A DNA stretch of 40,151 bases from positions 1 through 40,151 of the IMG/VR virus record IMGVR_UViG_3300047157_000100, one strand, 5' to 3'. Within the stretch, counting starts at the first letter, position 1; each line of letters opens with the position of its first letter. Source of the stretch: a virus. The position numbers were made by a program, and so were the translations under genes. Below the pieces are notes generated by a model. It ran no database searches, was not told the DNA's origin, and saw only the letters and a list, made by a program, of their open reading frames with translations. Below, piece after piece: positions 33,148 to 39,263 of the stretch.

Positions 33148-34775
33148 AACTCAGTCTCCGGTGGCGTGGGGTTAGCACACTCGTGAATACGTCCTGTAAA
33201 CTTGTCGTACCGTAGCCAGCAGGCAGGGCCTGTCTCGCCTGAGTAACGATTCTTTAGTATCCTAACCGTTGTTGTGTTCCTAATGTCCTCATCAGGGTTC
33301 TGCTGGTCACGCTCCATACCTATGACAATATCAGATAACTGAGCAATACTCTGGCTACCACGTAAGTCCTGTAGACTGATGCGGCCACCGTCCTCGTGAG
33401 CAGTACCAGAGCTACGACGGAGGTGTGACACAAGGAACAAAGTAATCCCTGTCTCTGCCACTAGCGTCCGCAGCTTGGTCATAATCTCATCTATCGCCTT
33501 TCGTTCATCTCCGTTTTCTTGAGAAGAAACGACGATTGATAAGTGGTCGAGGATGATGTACTGACAGTCGCAAGCCTTCGCCATATGCCTGACTCTTGAA
33601 AGTAACTCGTCCGCTGATGCTGACCCCCAGTGGTCGAAAAGATAGTAACGACCTGATCCCATCGTTGCTTCCCAGTGCGGTCTAAGGTCATCGACAGGTG
33701 AATCTTCTTCCAAGTGTAGTCGCCTAGACGATGCCACCGACATGATTCCCAGTGCTGTTGTTGCAACGTCCTCCTCCAGTGCAAGTACACCGATGTTGGA
33801 TGTAGTTCTTTGCAGTAGATCGTACTCAAGTTCTCGTATAAATTGAGATTTTCCCATACCACTGCCGCTGGTGATAGTGACGAGTTCATATGGTCTGTGT
33901 CCTCTCGTGATCTCGTTTAAACCTTCCCATGGATAAGGGATACTCTTGACCTGACGCTTGGCTACTAACTTGTCCCATGTCTCGTTACCTGCAATGATAC
34001 CATCAGGACGATAAACAGAGGCGTCCCAGAAGGCCTGTGTAAAATCCTTAACCCTGTTAGCCATGAGCATCTCACTGGCGTCCTTTAGGGGGAGTTTACA
34101 TATCTTTAACTTGTTAGGACTAAAGAGATCCTTGATCTGCTCTAACGCTAACTCGCCCGCCTTGTCTTGGTCAAAACATATGACTACGTTGTCGTAACCC
34201 TCTAGCCACTCTAGGTTACCCTTGATCTCCTTTGATGCGCTAGAAGCTCCAGCCCTCAGAGACACCACGTCGTACTTCTGTCCAAACATCTCGTAGACAG
34301 ACATAGCGTCTAACTCACCCTCAGTAATCGTTAGGAATTTCCCAGAGCCTCTACATTGCTTCTGGCCGAATAACCCTACGTTACTGTGGTCACCTGTGGC
34401 GCTAAATTGCTTAGTCTTTACTACGCGCTTCTTAGAGCCTACTAACTCTCCTGTATCCTTATCGTAATAAGGGTAGTAATGAGAGTCGATAGACCCATCA
34501 GGGGCAAACTGTACAGTAACCTGATAACGCTTACAGGTGGCCTCTGATAGCCTCCTGTCAGGTATCTGGGACACTACACCACCCATGAATAAATTACTAG
34601 CCTTTGTCACTGCTTCCGCGCTCCTGTGAGGATCTAAGCCCTCGCCTGTGTTCCCGTTTACGTGATAGTTACAATCTGGGGAGAAACAATGGCGGCCACC
34701 GTTAGAGTAGACCGCCAAGTTATCCTTACTACCACACTTTGGACATTCCTCGTGGTATAAGAATCCGTCACTCAT
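33144..34775 (-). CDS. Primase-helicase (T7 gp4-like)
   Basis: 543 residues combining primase and replicative helicase. N-terminal zinc-binding cysteines at 11, 14, 30 and 35 (CPKC and CFSPDC). TOPRIM motifs: TEGELDAMS (151-159) and ICFDQDKAG (199-207). DnaB-type helicase: Walker A SGSGMGKS (303-310), acidic EEDVATT near 334, Walker B YIILD (406-410), LVSHLRR (448-454) and LQDLRGSQSI. Length matches the T7 protein. The start shares one base with the SSB stop (TAATG), so translation is coupled. Confidence 0.96.
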   Translation of the reverse strand: MSDGFLYHEECPKCGSKDNLAVYSNGGRHCFSPDCNYHVNGNTGEGLDPHRSAEAVTKASNLFMGGVVSQIPDRRLSEATCKRYQVTVQFAPDGSIDSHYYPYYDKDTGELVGSKKRVVKTKQFSATGDHSNVGLFGQKQCRGSGKFLTITEGELDAMSVYEMFGQKYDVVSLRAGASSASKEIKGNLEWLEGYDNVVICFDQDKAGELALEQIKDLFSPNKLKICKLPLKDASEMLMANRVKDFTQAFWDASVYRPDGIIAGNETWDKLVAKRQVKSIPYPWEGLNEITRGHRPYELVTITSGSGMGKSQFIRELEYDLLQRTTSNIGVLALEEDVATTALGIMSVASSRRLHLEEDSPVDDLRPHWEATMGSGRYYLFDHWGSASADELLSRVRHMAKACDCQYIILDHLSIVVSSQENGDERKAIDEIMTKLRTLVAETGITLFLVSHLRRSSGTAHEDGGRISLQDLRGSQSIAQLSDIVIGMERDQQNPDEDIRNTTTVRILKNRYSGETGPACWLRYDKFTGRIHECANPTPPETEF

Positions 34776-35149
34776 TAGAAGTCTGTAGCTCCTTCTTCCA
34801 TCTCAGGCAGCTCTAGTACCTTTACAGCCTCTAGATACGTAGGCGTACCGTGTACAGGGTGAGCAGGACCAGACTTGTACTTAAGACGTACCTTAGAGTT
34901 ATAAGGGATCTCACCCTCAAAACGATTACCATCAGCGTCTACCCGTACAATATCGTACTTAGACTTAAACTTACGCTGTTTAGATCCTTCGTATTCCTTG
35001 ATCTTTACACCGTCCGCTGAGAGTGTACTAGCGTCCTCCTCTGACATCGTAATGGTCAGACTAAAGGCACCTGTGGACTGCCCGTTGTACACATCGTGTT
35101 GCGTGACGTTGCTAAAGTTTACTGTTCCTTCGATAACTTGACTAGCCAT
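34775..35149 (-). CDS. Single-stranded DNA-binding protein (probable)
   Basis: 124 residues, beta-rich with many basic and aromatic residues in the middle (SKQRKFKSKYDIVRVDADGN, KVRLKYKSG), ending in an acidic tail PEMEEGATDF. An acidic tail closed by phenylalanine is the hallmark of T7 gp2.5, which uses it to contact polymerase and helicase. It is shorter than gp2.5 (232 residues), so the family link is tentative. It has a good ribosome site (ACGGAGATTGAATCC), its own promoter at 35197-35225, and is coupled to the primase-helicase. Confidence 0.7.
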   Translation of the reverse strand: MASQVIEGTVNFSNVTQHDVYNGQSTGAFSLTITMSEEDASTLSADGVKIKEYEGSKQRKFKSKYDIVRVDADGNRFEGEIPYNSKVRLKYKSGPAHPVHGTPTYLEAVKVLELPEMEEGATDF

Positions 35150-35196
35150 GGATTCAATCTCCGTTTGTTAAATTGAGTACCCGTAAGTACACCTTT

Positions 35197-35225
35197 AGTA
35201 TAACACACTCTTTTACCGTTTGCAA
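35197..35225 (-). promoter_or_regulatory. Sigma70-like promoter for the replication genes
   Basis: Minus strand TTGCAA (35220-35225), 17-base spacer, TATACT (35197-35202) preceded by TGT, forming an extended -10. The TGTGTTATACT core is identical to that of the last promoter in the terminal repeat (209-238). It drives SSB, primase-helicase and polymerase. Confidence 0.75.
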
Positions 35226-35244
35226 CCCTCCTCTCTAATTTAGT

Positions 35245-35277
35245 ACTAATGTAGTACTACAGTAGACTAATGTAGTA
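35245..35277. repeat. Direct repeat pair with 21-bp period
   Basis: ACTAATGTAGTA at 35245-35256 and 35266-35277. The pair lies about 20-50 bases upstream of the -35 box of the SSB promoter, a position suited to an activator or an origin-binding protein. Confidence 0.6.
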
Positions 35278-35362
35278 ATACTCTATTTATCTTCTATAGA
35301 CATAATAAAAGAATACAAAAGATATAACAAAGGCTCCTATGATATACAAAAGCATTCTTTAG

Positions 35363-35593
35363 TCATTCCTTTGTAATACTATGTATTATTGTATCATAGT
35401 TTTCCTGTAATTGCAAGACATCATCTTGTAAAATAATACCATCATCAGTGCTTGACTCGGTATTCTCTAGCTCCCAGTGAGTAGCAATAGAAACTGTCAA
35501 ACATTCTGTACACATATCGTAGTGTAACCCTCTGGAATCCTTCTTAACTGACTCAATATCATCTAGTATTACATCGCAAGCCTTACACCTCAT
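35363..35593 (-). CDS. Zinc-ribbon protein (76 aa)
   Basis: I choose ATG 35593 (MRCKACDVILDD) because GGAG lies 8 bases upstream; a TTG four codons earlier would bury that site. CKAC and, about 27 residues later, CTEC form a four-cysteine zinc ribbon. The remainder is acidic (ESSTDDGIILQDDVLQLQEN). I recall small phage proteins beginning MRCKACD with the same layout, function unknown. It overlaps the upstream gene by 11 bases and is the last gene before the SSB promoter. Confidence 0.7.
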   Translation of the reverse strand: MRCKACDVILDDIESVKKDSRGLHYDMCTECLTVSIATHWELENTESSTDDGIILQDDVLQLQENYDTIIHSITKE

Positions 35594-35768
35594 AATCTTC
35601 TCCAAATATCTTGTCGTAAGAATTCATAAGCTCATTATAGCTCATGTCCCTGTACTTCTGTCGTATCACAGTCCTAGCCATAGAGACCACCGTTGCAAAG
35701 TCTATAAAGTTAAGCTCAAACTCTGATAAATCCTGTATCATCTGCTCTTGTGTTAAGTCTGGTTCCAT
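35583..35768 (-). CDS. Small acidic protein (61 aa)
   Basis: 61 residues, acidic and helical (EPDLTQEQMIQDLSEFELNF, then YRDMSYNELMNSYDKIFGE). GGAGG lies 8 bases before the ATG, which overlaps the stop of the upstream membrane protein (TAATG). No family recognised. The tight overlaps on both sides support that it is translated. Confidence 0.6.
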   Translation of the reverse strand: MEPDLTQEQMIQDLSEFELNFIDFATVVSMARTVIRQKYRDMSYNELMNSYDKIFGEDYEV

Positions 35769-35887
35769 TATTCATCCTCCGAGGGTACTGTATCAGTCCA
35801 GTGATAGGTCAGTGCTATGTACACAGCCAAAGGCACCCACAGAGGCGCAGTGACAATTGCAAACATTACCCCTAATACTTTATACAT
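35768..35887 (-). CDS. Small membrane protein (39 aa)
   Basis: Frame from ATG 35887 to TAA 35768: MYKVLGVMFAIVTAPLWVPL, then AVYIALTYHW and an acidic end TVPSEDE. One or two short membrane passes are likely. It sits in AGGAGGCAGTGTGATATG, where the ribosome site, the TGA stop of the upstream gene and this start are packed together. No family recognised; a membrane role in early infection is possible. Confidence 0.55.
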   Translation of the reverse strand: MYKVLGVMFAIVTAPLWVPLAVYIALTYHWTDTVPSEDE

Positions 35888-35888
35888 A

Positions 35889-36368
35889 TCACACTGCCTC
35901 CTGTCCGTACCATTTCATAGGGATGCCCCTAGCGTCCCAATCATCAGCCTTAAAGTTATAGTATACCTGATAACCTAGTACAGGGTCAACCCTCTTGCAT
36001 TCGTCAGGCATACACTGAGGAGGGTCTACAAAGGGTGACACATCGCTCTGTAAGGCCACAGGAAGCCCACAGAGAGCTTCTAAGTGTTCACGTATAGTCT
36101 TGTGTACCTTTTGATAACGTCGCTCATACTCGCTCCCAAGGGCTTTTAGGTGGTGCCATGCCCAGACGTAAGCGTTAGCACTAGACCGCACCCAGACCGC
36201 TGAAGGGTGATTCTTATGTGTGGCCTTGTACGCTGGTGACTCCCCGTCTAACTCGTGGTGGGCAGTACTGAGTAACTGAGCAGTCTCCAGTATCATCTTT
36301 ACCACGTGTCGGTCACACTGTAGCCTCGCGGCTTCGTGTGGGTCACGGTCTAAATAAAATATGTTCAC
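35889..36368 (-). CDS. Conserved phage protein with MNIFYLD start (159 aa)
   Basis: GTG start at 36368 with GGAGG upstream, overlapping the previous stop (GTGA). The first 40 residues (MNIFYLDRDPHEAARLQCDR and HVVKMILETAQLLSTAHH) and later THKNHPSAVWVRSSANAYVW and PPQCMPDECK are conserved in a family I recall from many tailed phages. Some annotations link it to pyrimidine-dimer glycosylases because of the His/Asp/Glu pattern, but I cannot confirm an activity. Intracellular; no signal or membrane span. Confidence 0.7.
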   Translation of the reverse strand: MNIFYLDRDPHEAARLQCDRHVVKMILETAQLLSTAHHELDGESPAYKATHKNHPSAVWVRSSANAYVWAWHHLKALGSEYERRYQKVHKTIREHLEALCGLPVALQSDVSPFVDPPQCMPDECKRVDPVLGYQVYYNFKADDWDARGIPMKWYGQEAV

Positions 36369-36634
36369 TCGTGACCCTCCAATAACGCCAATGCTTCATG
36401 TATCTTTGCGTAGGCTTCTGTATCTGGTTCGTACTGGTGCAGGGCTAGACATCTAAAGTCTGTGACTATCAATTCAGCCGCATCCATTACAGCCTGTACG
36501 TTATCAATCCATTCCTGCATGGCCTCCTCTGTATCAACGCATGGTGTACCAGATCCGCACGTATTCCAATGGTCTATTCCGTTTTGCTCCCACCATTCAA
36601 GGTCGGTTTTATAAGCATATAATTCATAGATCAT
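36365..36634 (-). CDS. Small early protein with a relic gene junction (89 aa)
   Basis: ATG 36634 with AGAGGAGAAAAACAA upstream; the open frame extends 15 codons further but lacks a ribosome site. The protein reads MIYELYAYKTDLEWWEQNGI, then CVDTEEA-MQEWIDNVQAV and a helical, alanine/leucine-rich end. The codons for TEEAM (36518-36532) equal the repeated junction cassette minus seven bases, so the protein looks like two former small genes joined in frame at residues 38/39. No family recognised. Confidence 0.65.
   Translation of the reverse strand: MIYELYAYKTDLEWWEQNGIDHWNTCGSGTPCVDTEEAMQEWIDNVQAVMDAAELIVTDFRCLALHQYEPDTEAYAKIHEALALLEGHE
36518..36532 (-). repeat. Shortened copy of the gene-junction cassette
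   Basis: Minus strand ACAGAGGAGGCCATG, 15 bases identical to the cassette except that TGAGGCC is missing. Loss of seven bases between the two GGCC copies removes the stop codon and puts both frames in register. Confidence 0.5.
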
Positions 36635-36747
36635 TTGTTTTTCTCCTCTATACGTTCGTAGCACCAAACATGATAACACATGTCGTACTCATCGATCACC
36701 ATATCATACTCGTGGTGTACAGTCTCGTTGCAATATTCACACATCAT
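36631..36747 (-). CDS. Small cysteine-rich protein (38 aa)
   Basis: Frame ATG 36747 to TGA 36631: MMCEYCNETVHHEYDMVIDE, then YDMCYHVWCYERIEEKNK. CEYC, two adjacent His and a later CxxxxC could hold zinc. Its stop overlaps the next start (ATGA). The leader GGGGATACTTAATTATG again merges the ribosome site, the upstream stop (TAA) and the start. No family recognised. Confidence 0.5.
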   Translation of the reverse strand: MMCEYCNETVHHEYDMVIDEYDMCYHVWCYERIEEKNK

Positions 36748-36749
36748 AA

Positions 36750-36965
36750 TTAAGTATCCCCGTTATCAATCTCATCTTGAATGATACCCTCGAAATAATC
36801 TATATTCCATCCTTCGCGCAAGTCCTGCGAGCCAATGCTAACCTTAAGGATCTCAAACACATCCCTGAAGTCGTCGCAAGTCAATTCCCAGTGTATCACA
36901 GCGTCTATAGTAGCCCAATCACAGTCTAATTGCACTGGGGTCTCATGCAGTCCGTATCTATTCAT
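36750..36965 (-). CDS. Small acidic early protein (71 aa)
   Basis: 71 residues, acidic, with aromatic patches (MNRYGLHETPVQLDCDWATI, WNIDYFEGIIQDEID). Leader on the minus strand GGGGGATACTAGGCCATG: ribosome site, upstream TAG stop, GGCC and start, a variant of the junction cassette. No family recognised. Small size, acidity and early position are compatible with a host-takeover or anti-defence protein, but nothing specific shows this. Confidence 0.6.
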   Translation of the reverse strand: MNRYGLHETPVQLDCDWATIDAVIHWELTCDDFRDVFEILKVSIGSQDLREGWNIDYFEGIIQDEIDNGDT

Positions 36966-36968
36966 GGC

Positions 36969-37091
36969 CTAGTATCCCCCTGTTAAAACTATGCTTAAGT
37001 CCTGAGCATCAGCTGCAAAGGATAACCCACGCTCTACCAGTGCCGCAATACCATCGTAAAAGTCTGAATCAGTAGTGTAGCATATAATCAT
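36969..37091 (-). CDS. Small early protein (40 aa)
   Basis: Frame ATG 37091 to TAG 36969: MIICYTTDSDFYDGIAALVE, then RGLSFAADAQDLSIVLTGGY. The start lies in a full junction cassette (GAGGAGGCCTGAGGCCATG). The stop TAG lies inside the leader of the next gene. Too short for confident family assignment. Confidence 0.55.
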   Translation of the reverse strand: MIICYTTDSDFYDGIAALVERGLSFAADAQDLSIVLTGGY

Positions 37092-37095
37092 GGCC

Positions 37096-37179
37096 TCAGG
37101 CCTCCTCATTCATCGTTATCCAAAATACCGCTATAAGTGATCCTATGATCCAAAGCCACATGTAATCCTGTAGGCTCAT
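37096..37179 (-). CDS. Tiny membrane protein (27 aa)
   Basis: Frame ATG 37179 to TGA 37096: MSLQDYMWLWIIGSLIAVFW and ITMNEEA. It is essentially one membrane span. Its last codons (GAG GAG GCC TGA) are supplied by the junction cassette of the next gene. The start overlaps the stop of the preceding tiny gene (ATGA). Coding status rests on these overlaps. Confidence 0.45.
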   Translation of the reverse strand: MSLQDYMWLWIIGSLIAVFWITMNEEA

Positions 37180-37262
37180 AACAGACACTCCCATAGTAAC
37201 AGTGCACCAGTAAACGCTATAACAAAAACTAATGCTGCTACCATCTCATTTTCTATATTCAT
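37176..37262 (-). CDS. Tiny membrane protein (28 aa)
   Basis: Frame ATG 37262 to TGA 37176: MNIENEMVAALVFVIAFTGA and LLLWECLL, a single hydrophobic span after an acidic N-terminus. It starts in a shorter cassette variant (ACAGAGGCCTGAGGCTATG) and overlaps its neighbours by ATGA on both sides. It may pair with the next 27-residue membrane protein. Confidence 0.45.
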   Translation of the reverse strand: MNIENEMVAALVFVIAFTGALLLWECLL

Positions 37263-37429
37263 AGCCTCAGGCCTCTGTTTAATAAAGCGCTGGATACCCA
37301 ACGGGGGAACCAAATCTTTACCAGTACAGGATACCTAATAAACGGTTGGCCTACCTCACGCCTCAGGATAGACCACAGTCTAGTTTCGTGATCGTATTCA
37401 GCATAGTATTTACCTATAATCTTTTGCAT
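37259..37429 (-). CDS. Small basic early protein (56 aa)
   Basis: ATG 37429 sits in a full cassette; the upstream extension of the frame would merely translate the cassette (RPEA). 56 residues: MQKIIGKYYAEYDHETRLWS, then ILRREVGQPFIRYPVLVKIW and LLNRGLRL. Basic and aromatic. The last six residues (NRGLRL) are encoded by the next cassette variant read in another frame. No family recognised. Confidence 0.55.
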   Translation of the reverse strand: MQKIIGKYYAEYDHETRLWSILRREVGQPFIRYPVLVKIWFPRWVSSALLNRGLRL

Positions 37430-37433
37430 GGCC

Positions 37434-37661
37434 TCAGGCCTCCTCTGTCTTAGAGCGTTCAAGGTAGCTCACCCATCGTAAATTGTCAAGTGCACTCTGA
37501 TACTGTCTGAATGCGTGTCGCTCTGATGCCTGAATGTGCTTCCACGTTTTACCATAGTCCGCATCGTTCATTATCATATCCAACGCTGTGGCGTCTAGTT
37601 TATCCCATTCAGCCTTAGTCCGCGTAACCTCAGTCGCTAGTGCAAAAACATCATATCCCAT
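37434..37661 (-). CDS. Small early protein (75 aa)
   Basis: 75 residues, helical: MGYDVFALATEVTRTKAEWD, AYLE-type helices with DADYGKTWKHIQASERHAFR and SALDNLRWVSYLERSKTEEA. The start lies in a cassette with CTATG in place of CCATG. The C-terminal KTEEA and the TGA come from the next cassette. Four bases separate its stop from the next start. No family recognised. Confidence 0.6.
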   Translation of the reverse strand: MGYDVFALATEVTRTKAEWDKLDATALDMIMNDADYGKTWKHIQASERHAFRQYQSALDNLRWVSYLERSKTEEA

Positions 37662-37665
37662 AGCC

Positions 37666-37842
37666 TCAGGCCTCCTCTAGTATACAGTATTGATCCATTA
37701 ATAAACAGTCCAGTTTAACAAACTCTGAGACAGTGAGCAACCCCAAATTATACAAGTTATCTAGACTACGCTCTAGGCGCTCCAGTTTGCCTAGGTTGTC
37801 CGCTGACTGTATACGCCTCACCGCTGATTGATAGTTACTCAT
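37666..37842 (-). CDS. Small early protein (58 aa)
   Basis: I set the start at ATG 37842 (MSNYQSAVRRIQSADNLGKL), preceded by GGGGGTGATACC; a start eight codons upstream has no such site. Helical and leucine-rich. It ends LEEA, with GAGGAGGCC and TGA from the next cassette. Its own leader is a variant without the palindrome in which the upstream TGA stop follows GGGGG. No family recognised. Confidence 0.55.
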   Translation of the reverse strand: MSNYQSAVRRIQSADNLGKLERLERSLDNLYNLGLLTVSEFVKLDCLLMDQYCILEEA

Positions 37843-37846
37843 GGTA

Positions 37847-38143
37847 TCACCCCCTAGTAATCTCATTAACAGTTAAATACTGTGACCATACCGGCTCACT
37901 AGCGTTGCCCAGTAGCATATAACTATCGTGCCATCCGTTTGCCACTGCTTCTTCATAATCCTCTGGCGACATGAGATCGCCGTCTAGTCTACCGGCATCA
38001 AGAGCTTCATCCAAGGCCTCTTGTGCGCAGTCCGCGTAGGTAATCGCAAGTATACCGTACTCGTTACCAATGGCATAGGTTTTACTAAAAAACTTGTGAT
38101 CGTTTGGGTTAGCGATTAAACGCTTAATTTCTGCAAATTTCAT
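37847..38143 (-). CDS. Small acidic early protein (98 aa)
   Basis: Start ATG 38143 in a full cassette. 98 residues: MKFAEIKRLIANPNDHKFFS, then ILAITYADCAQEALDEALDA and SPEDYEEAVANGWHDSYMLL. Acidic, mixed alpha/beta. The stop TGA lies in the next gene's leader (GGGGGTGATACCATG). Not recognised; an antirestriction-like or DNA-mimic role would suit the charge but is speculative. Confidence 0.6.
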   Translation of the reverse strand: MKFAEIKRLIANPNDHKFFSKTYAIGNEYGILAITYADCAQEALDEALDAGRLDGDLMSPEDYEEAVANGWHDSYMLLGNASEPVWSQYLTVNEITRG

Positions 38144-38147
38144 GGCC

Positions 38148-38462
38148 TCAGGCCTCCTCTGAATAAATTGGCTTAGCACGTACAATGCCCGTACCTTTGT
38201 GATCCTGCCCTACGTATTCCAGAGCCCAGCGGATTACAGGGTACTTACCCTCCTCTAACTCAGTCGTATCAACCCACTTACGTAGTGCACGAAATGCCGC
38301 GTTTAACTCAGCGTATGCGGTACTGTAGCCTACGATGTCGTAATCGCTGGGTGAGTCCTCACATGAGTTTGATTGGCCTCTGAATAACTGAGCGTTAAAC
38401 GTGTCGCTCATGGTCGCCCTGTACCTGTAGTTGCTGTACTTCACTGATATAATAATCGCCAT
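38148..38462 (-). CDS. Early protein (104 aa)
   Basis: Start ATG 38462 in a cassette variant whose palindrome is perfect at the centre (GGAGGCCTCAGGCCATG on the minus strand). 104 residues: beta-type N-terminus (MAIIISVKYSNYRYRATMSD), helical middle (AYAELNAAFRALRKWVDTTE) and a basic/aromatic end YVGQDHKGTGIVRAKPIYSE. It ends SEEA from the next cassette. The middle recalls phage proteins with a conserved helix before a C-terminal strand, but no family can be named. Confidence 0.6.
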   Translation of the reverse strand: MAIIISVKYSNYRYRATMSDTFNAQLFRGQSNSCEDSPSDYDIVGYSTAYAELNAAFRALRKWVDTTELEEGKYPVIRWALEYVGQDHKGTGIVRAKPIYSEEA

Positions 38463-38569
38463 GGCCTGAGGCCTCCCTATGTTGTAGTGTTGGTTTAGCA
38501 GTAGACCCAGTACTAGAGCCAACCTAAGCTGGCGCTAGAATACCCTAGGCCTACCACTAACGCAACCCC

Positions 38570-38770
38570 CTAGAATCGTTTGCCGTCTATAGAGTACTCG
38601 TAACGCTCTCGCCATACAGGCCAGTGCTCCTCAATATAATCCCTAGCCTTCTGGAAGGCCTTATTGATACCCTTGTCATCCTCTGGATCAATGGGGATAC
38701 CTACGATCATACCCCAAGGATCACCAGAGTCTGTCACCCTGCCCATAACACAAATGTAATCTTTCTTCAT
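38570..38770 (-). CDS. Small early protein (66 aa)
   Basis: Start ATG 38770 behind a full cassette that also carries TAACA at its 5' end. 66 residues: MKKDYICVMGRVTDSGDPWG, MIVGIPIDPEDDKGINKAFQ, then a helix EHWPVWRERYEYSIDGKRF. Compact alpha/beta. It is followed by 107 bases without a gene (38463-38569), the only sizeable gap in this part of the operon. No family recognised. Confidence 0.6.
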   Translation of the reverse strand: MKKDYICVMGRVTDSGDPWGMIVGIPIDPEDDKGINKAFQKARDYIEEHWPVWRERYEYSIDGKRF

Positions 38771-38788
38771 GGCCTCAGGCCTCCTCTG

Positions 38789-38998
38789 TTAGATTTCTAC
38801 GCCCCAGTCGACACAAGTATCAGCGTAGGCCTCAGCGTCGCTAAGGTGCTTAAAGGACTTGTGCAAATCAGGCACTCTCTCACCTGCGTCCACATCGTGA
38901 ATTACCACGCGGTAGGCACTTGTTACAGTAGGCCACGTGATTACCTGCGCAATCAACCCTGATTCTTCATTTTCTACTTCGTAAACTGTATCGCTCAT
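38789..38998 (-). CDS. Small acidic early protein (69 aa)
   Basis: Start ATG 38998 behind a full cassette. 69 residues: MSDTVYEVENEESGLIAQVI, then YRVVIHDVDAGERVPDLHKS and LSDAEAYADTCVDWGVEI. Beta-rich N-terminal half followed by a helix, acidic overall. The stop TAA lies immediately before the next cassette. No family recognised. Confidence 0.6.
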   Translation of the reverse strand: MSDTVYEVENEESGLIAQVITWPTVTSAYRVVIHDVDAGERVPDLHKSFKHLSDAEAYADTCVDWGVEI

Positions 38999-39028
38999 GG
39001 CCTCAGGCCTCCTCTGTTAGCTATCCAA

Positions 39029-39044
39029 AGGGCCCGAAGGCCCT
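39029..39044 (-). promoter_or_regulatory. UUCG-type hairpin in the early transcript
   Basis: On the minus strand AGGGCC-TTCG-GGCCCT, a 6-bp GC-rich stem with a UUCG tetraloop, followed by TTGG. It lies between the genes at 39053-39259 and 38789-38998. The U-run is too short for an efficient terminator, so it may attenuate or protect the mRNA. Confidence 0.5.
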
Positions 39045-39052
39045 ACTCATGT

Positions 39053-39259
39053 TTAACCTAATATATCGCTGGTGTCGTACCCGTTAGCGTCAAGCCACTC
39101 TCTGGCCTCTGGGATCATACAGAAGGACATGTCGTAATCATAGCAGATAGTCCCCTGCATAACGTAGACGCATATGGCGTCATCCTCACCCTTGATGATG
39201 TGCTCAAAGTAAACACGGTCAGTCCCAACGTATACACTGTAGTCTTTATGAATTGCCAT
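39053..39259 (-). CDS. Small acidic early protein (68 aa)
   Basis: Start ATG 39259 in a cassette. 68 residues: MAIHKDYSVYVGTDRVYFEH, then GEDDAICVYVMQGTICYDYD and REWLDANGYDTSDILG. Acidic and tyrosine-rich. A gap of 54 bases with the UUCG hairpin follows its stop. No family recognised. Confidence 0.6.
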   Translation of the reverse strand: MAIHKDYSVYVGTDRVYFEHIIKGEDDAICVYVMQGTICYDYDMSFCMIPEAREWLDANGYDTSDILG

Positions 39260-39263
39260 GGCC

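Larger units (their letters stand above)
35150..35362. other. AT-rich gene-free block upstream of SSB, candidate origin/operator
   Basis: 213 bases without a gene. Contains a leftward promoter (35197-35225), two direct copies of ACTAATGTAGTA at 35245-35256 and 35266-35277 (21 bp apart, two helical turns), an overlapping inverted GTACTAC/GTAGTAC motif, and an AT-rich stretch with ATACAAAAG twice (near 35314 and 35344). Direct repeats in an AT-rich block beside the replication genes could serve as origin or operator. Confidence 0.45.

Noticed and set aside
37430-38522. Longer open frames with starts upstream of the cassettes (for example starts at 37462, 38185, 38522)
   Set aside because: The extra codons simply translate the junction cassette (RPEA before the true Met) and lack a ribosome site. 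The starts at 37429, 38143 and 38462 are directly preceded by GGAGG.
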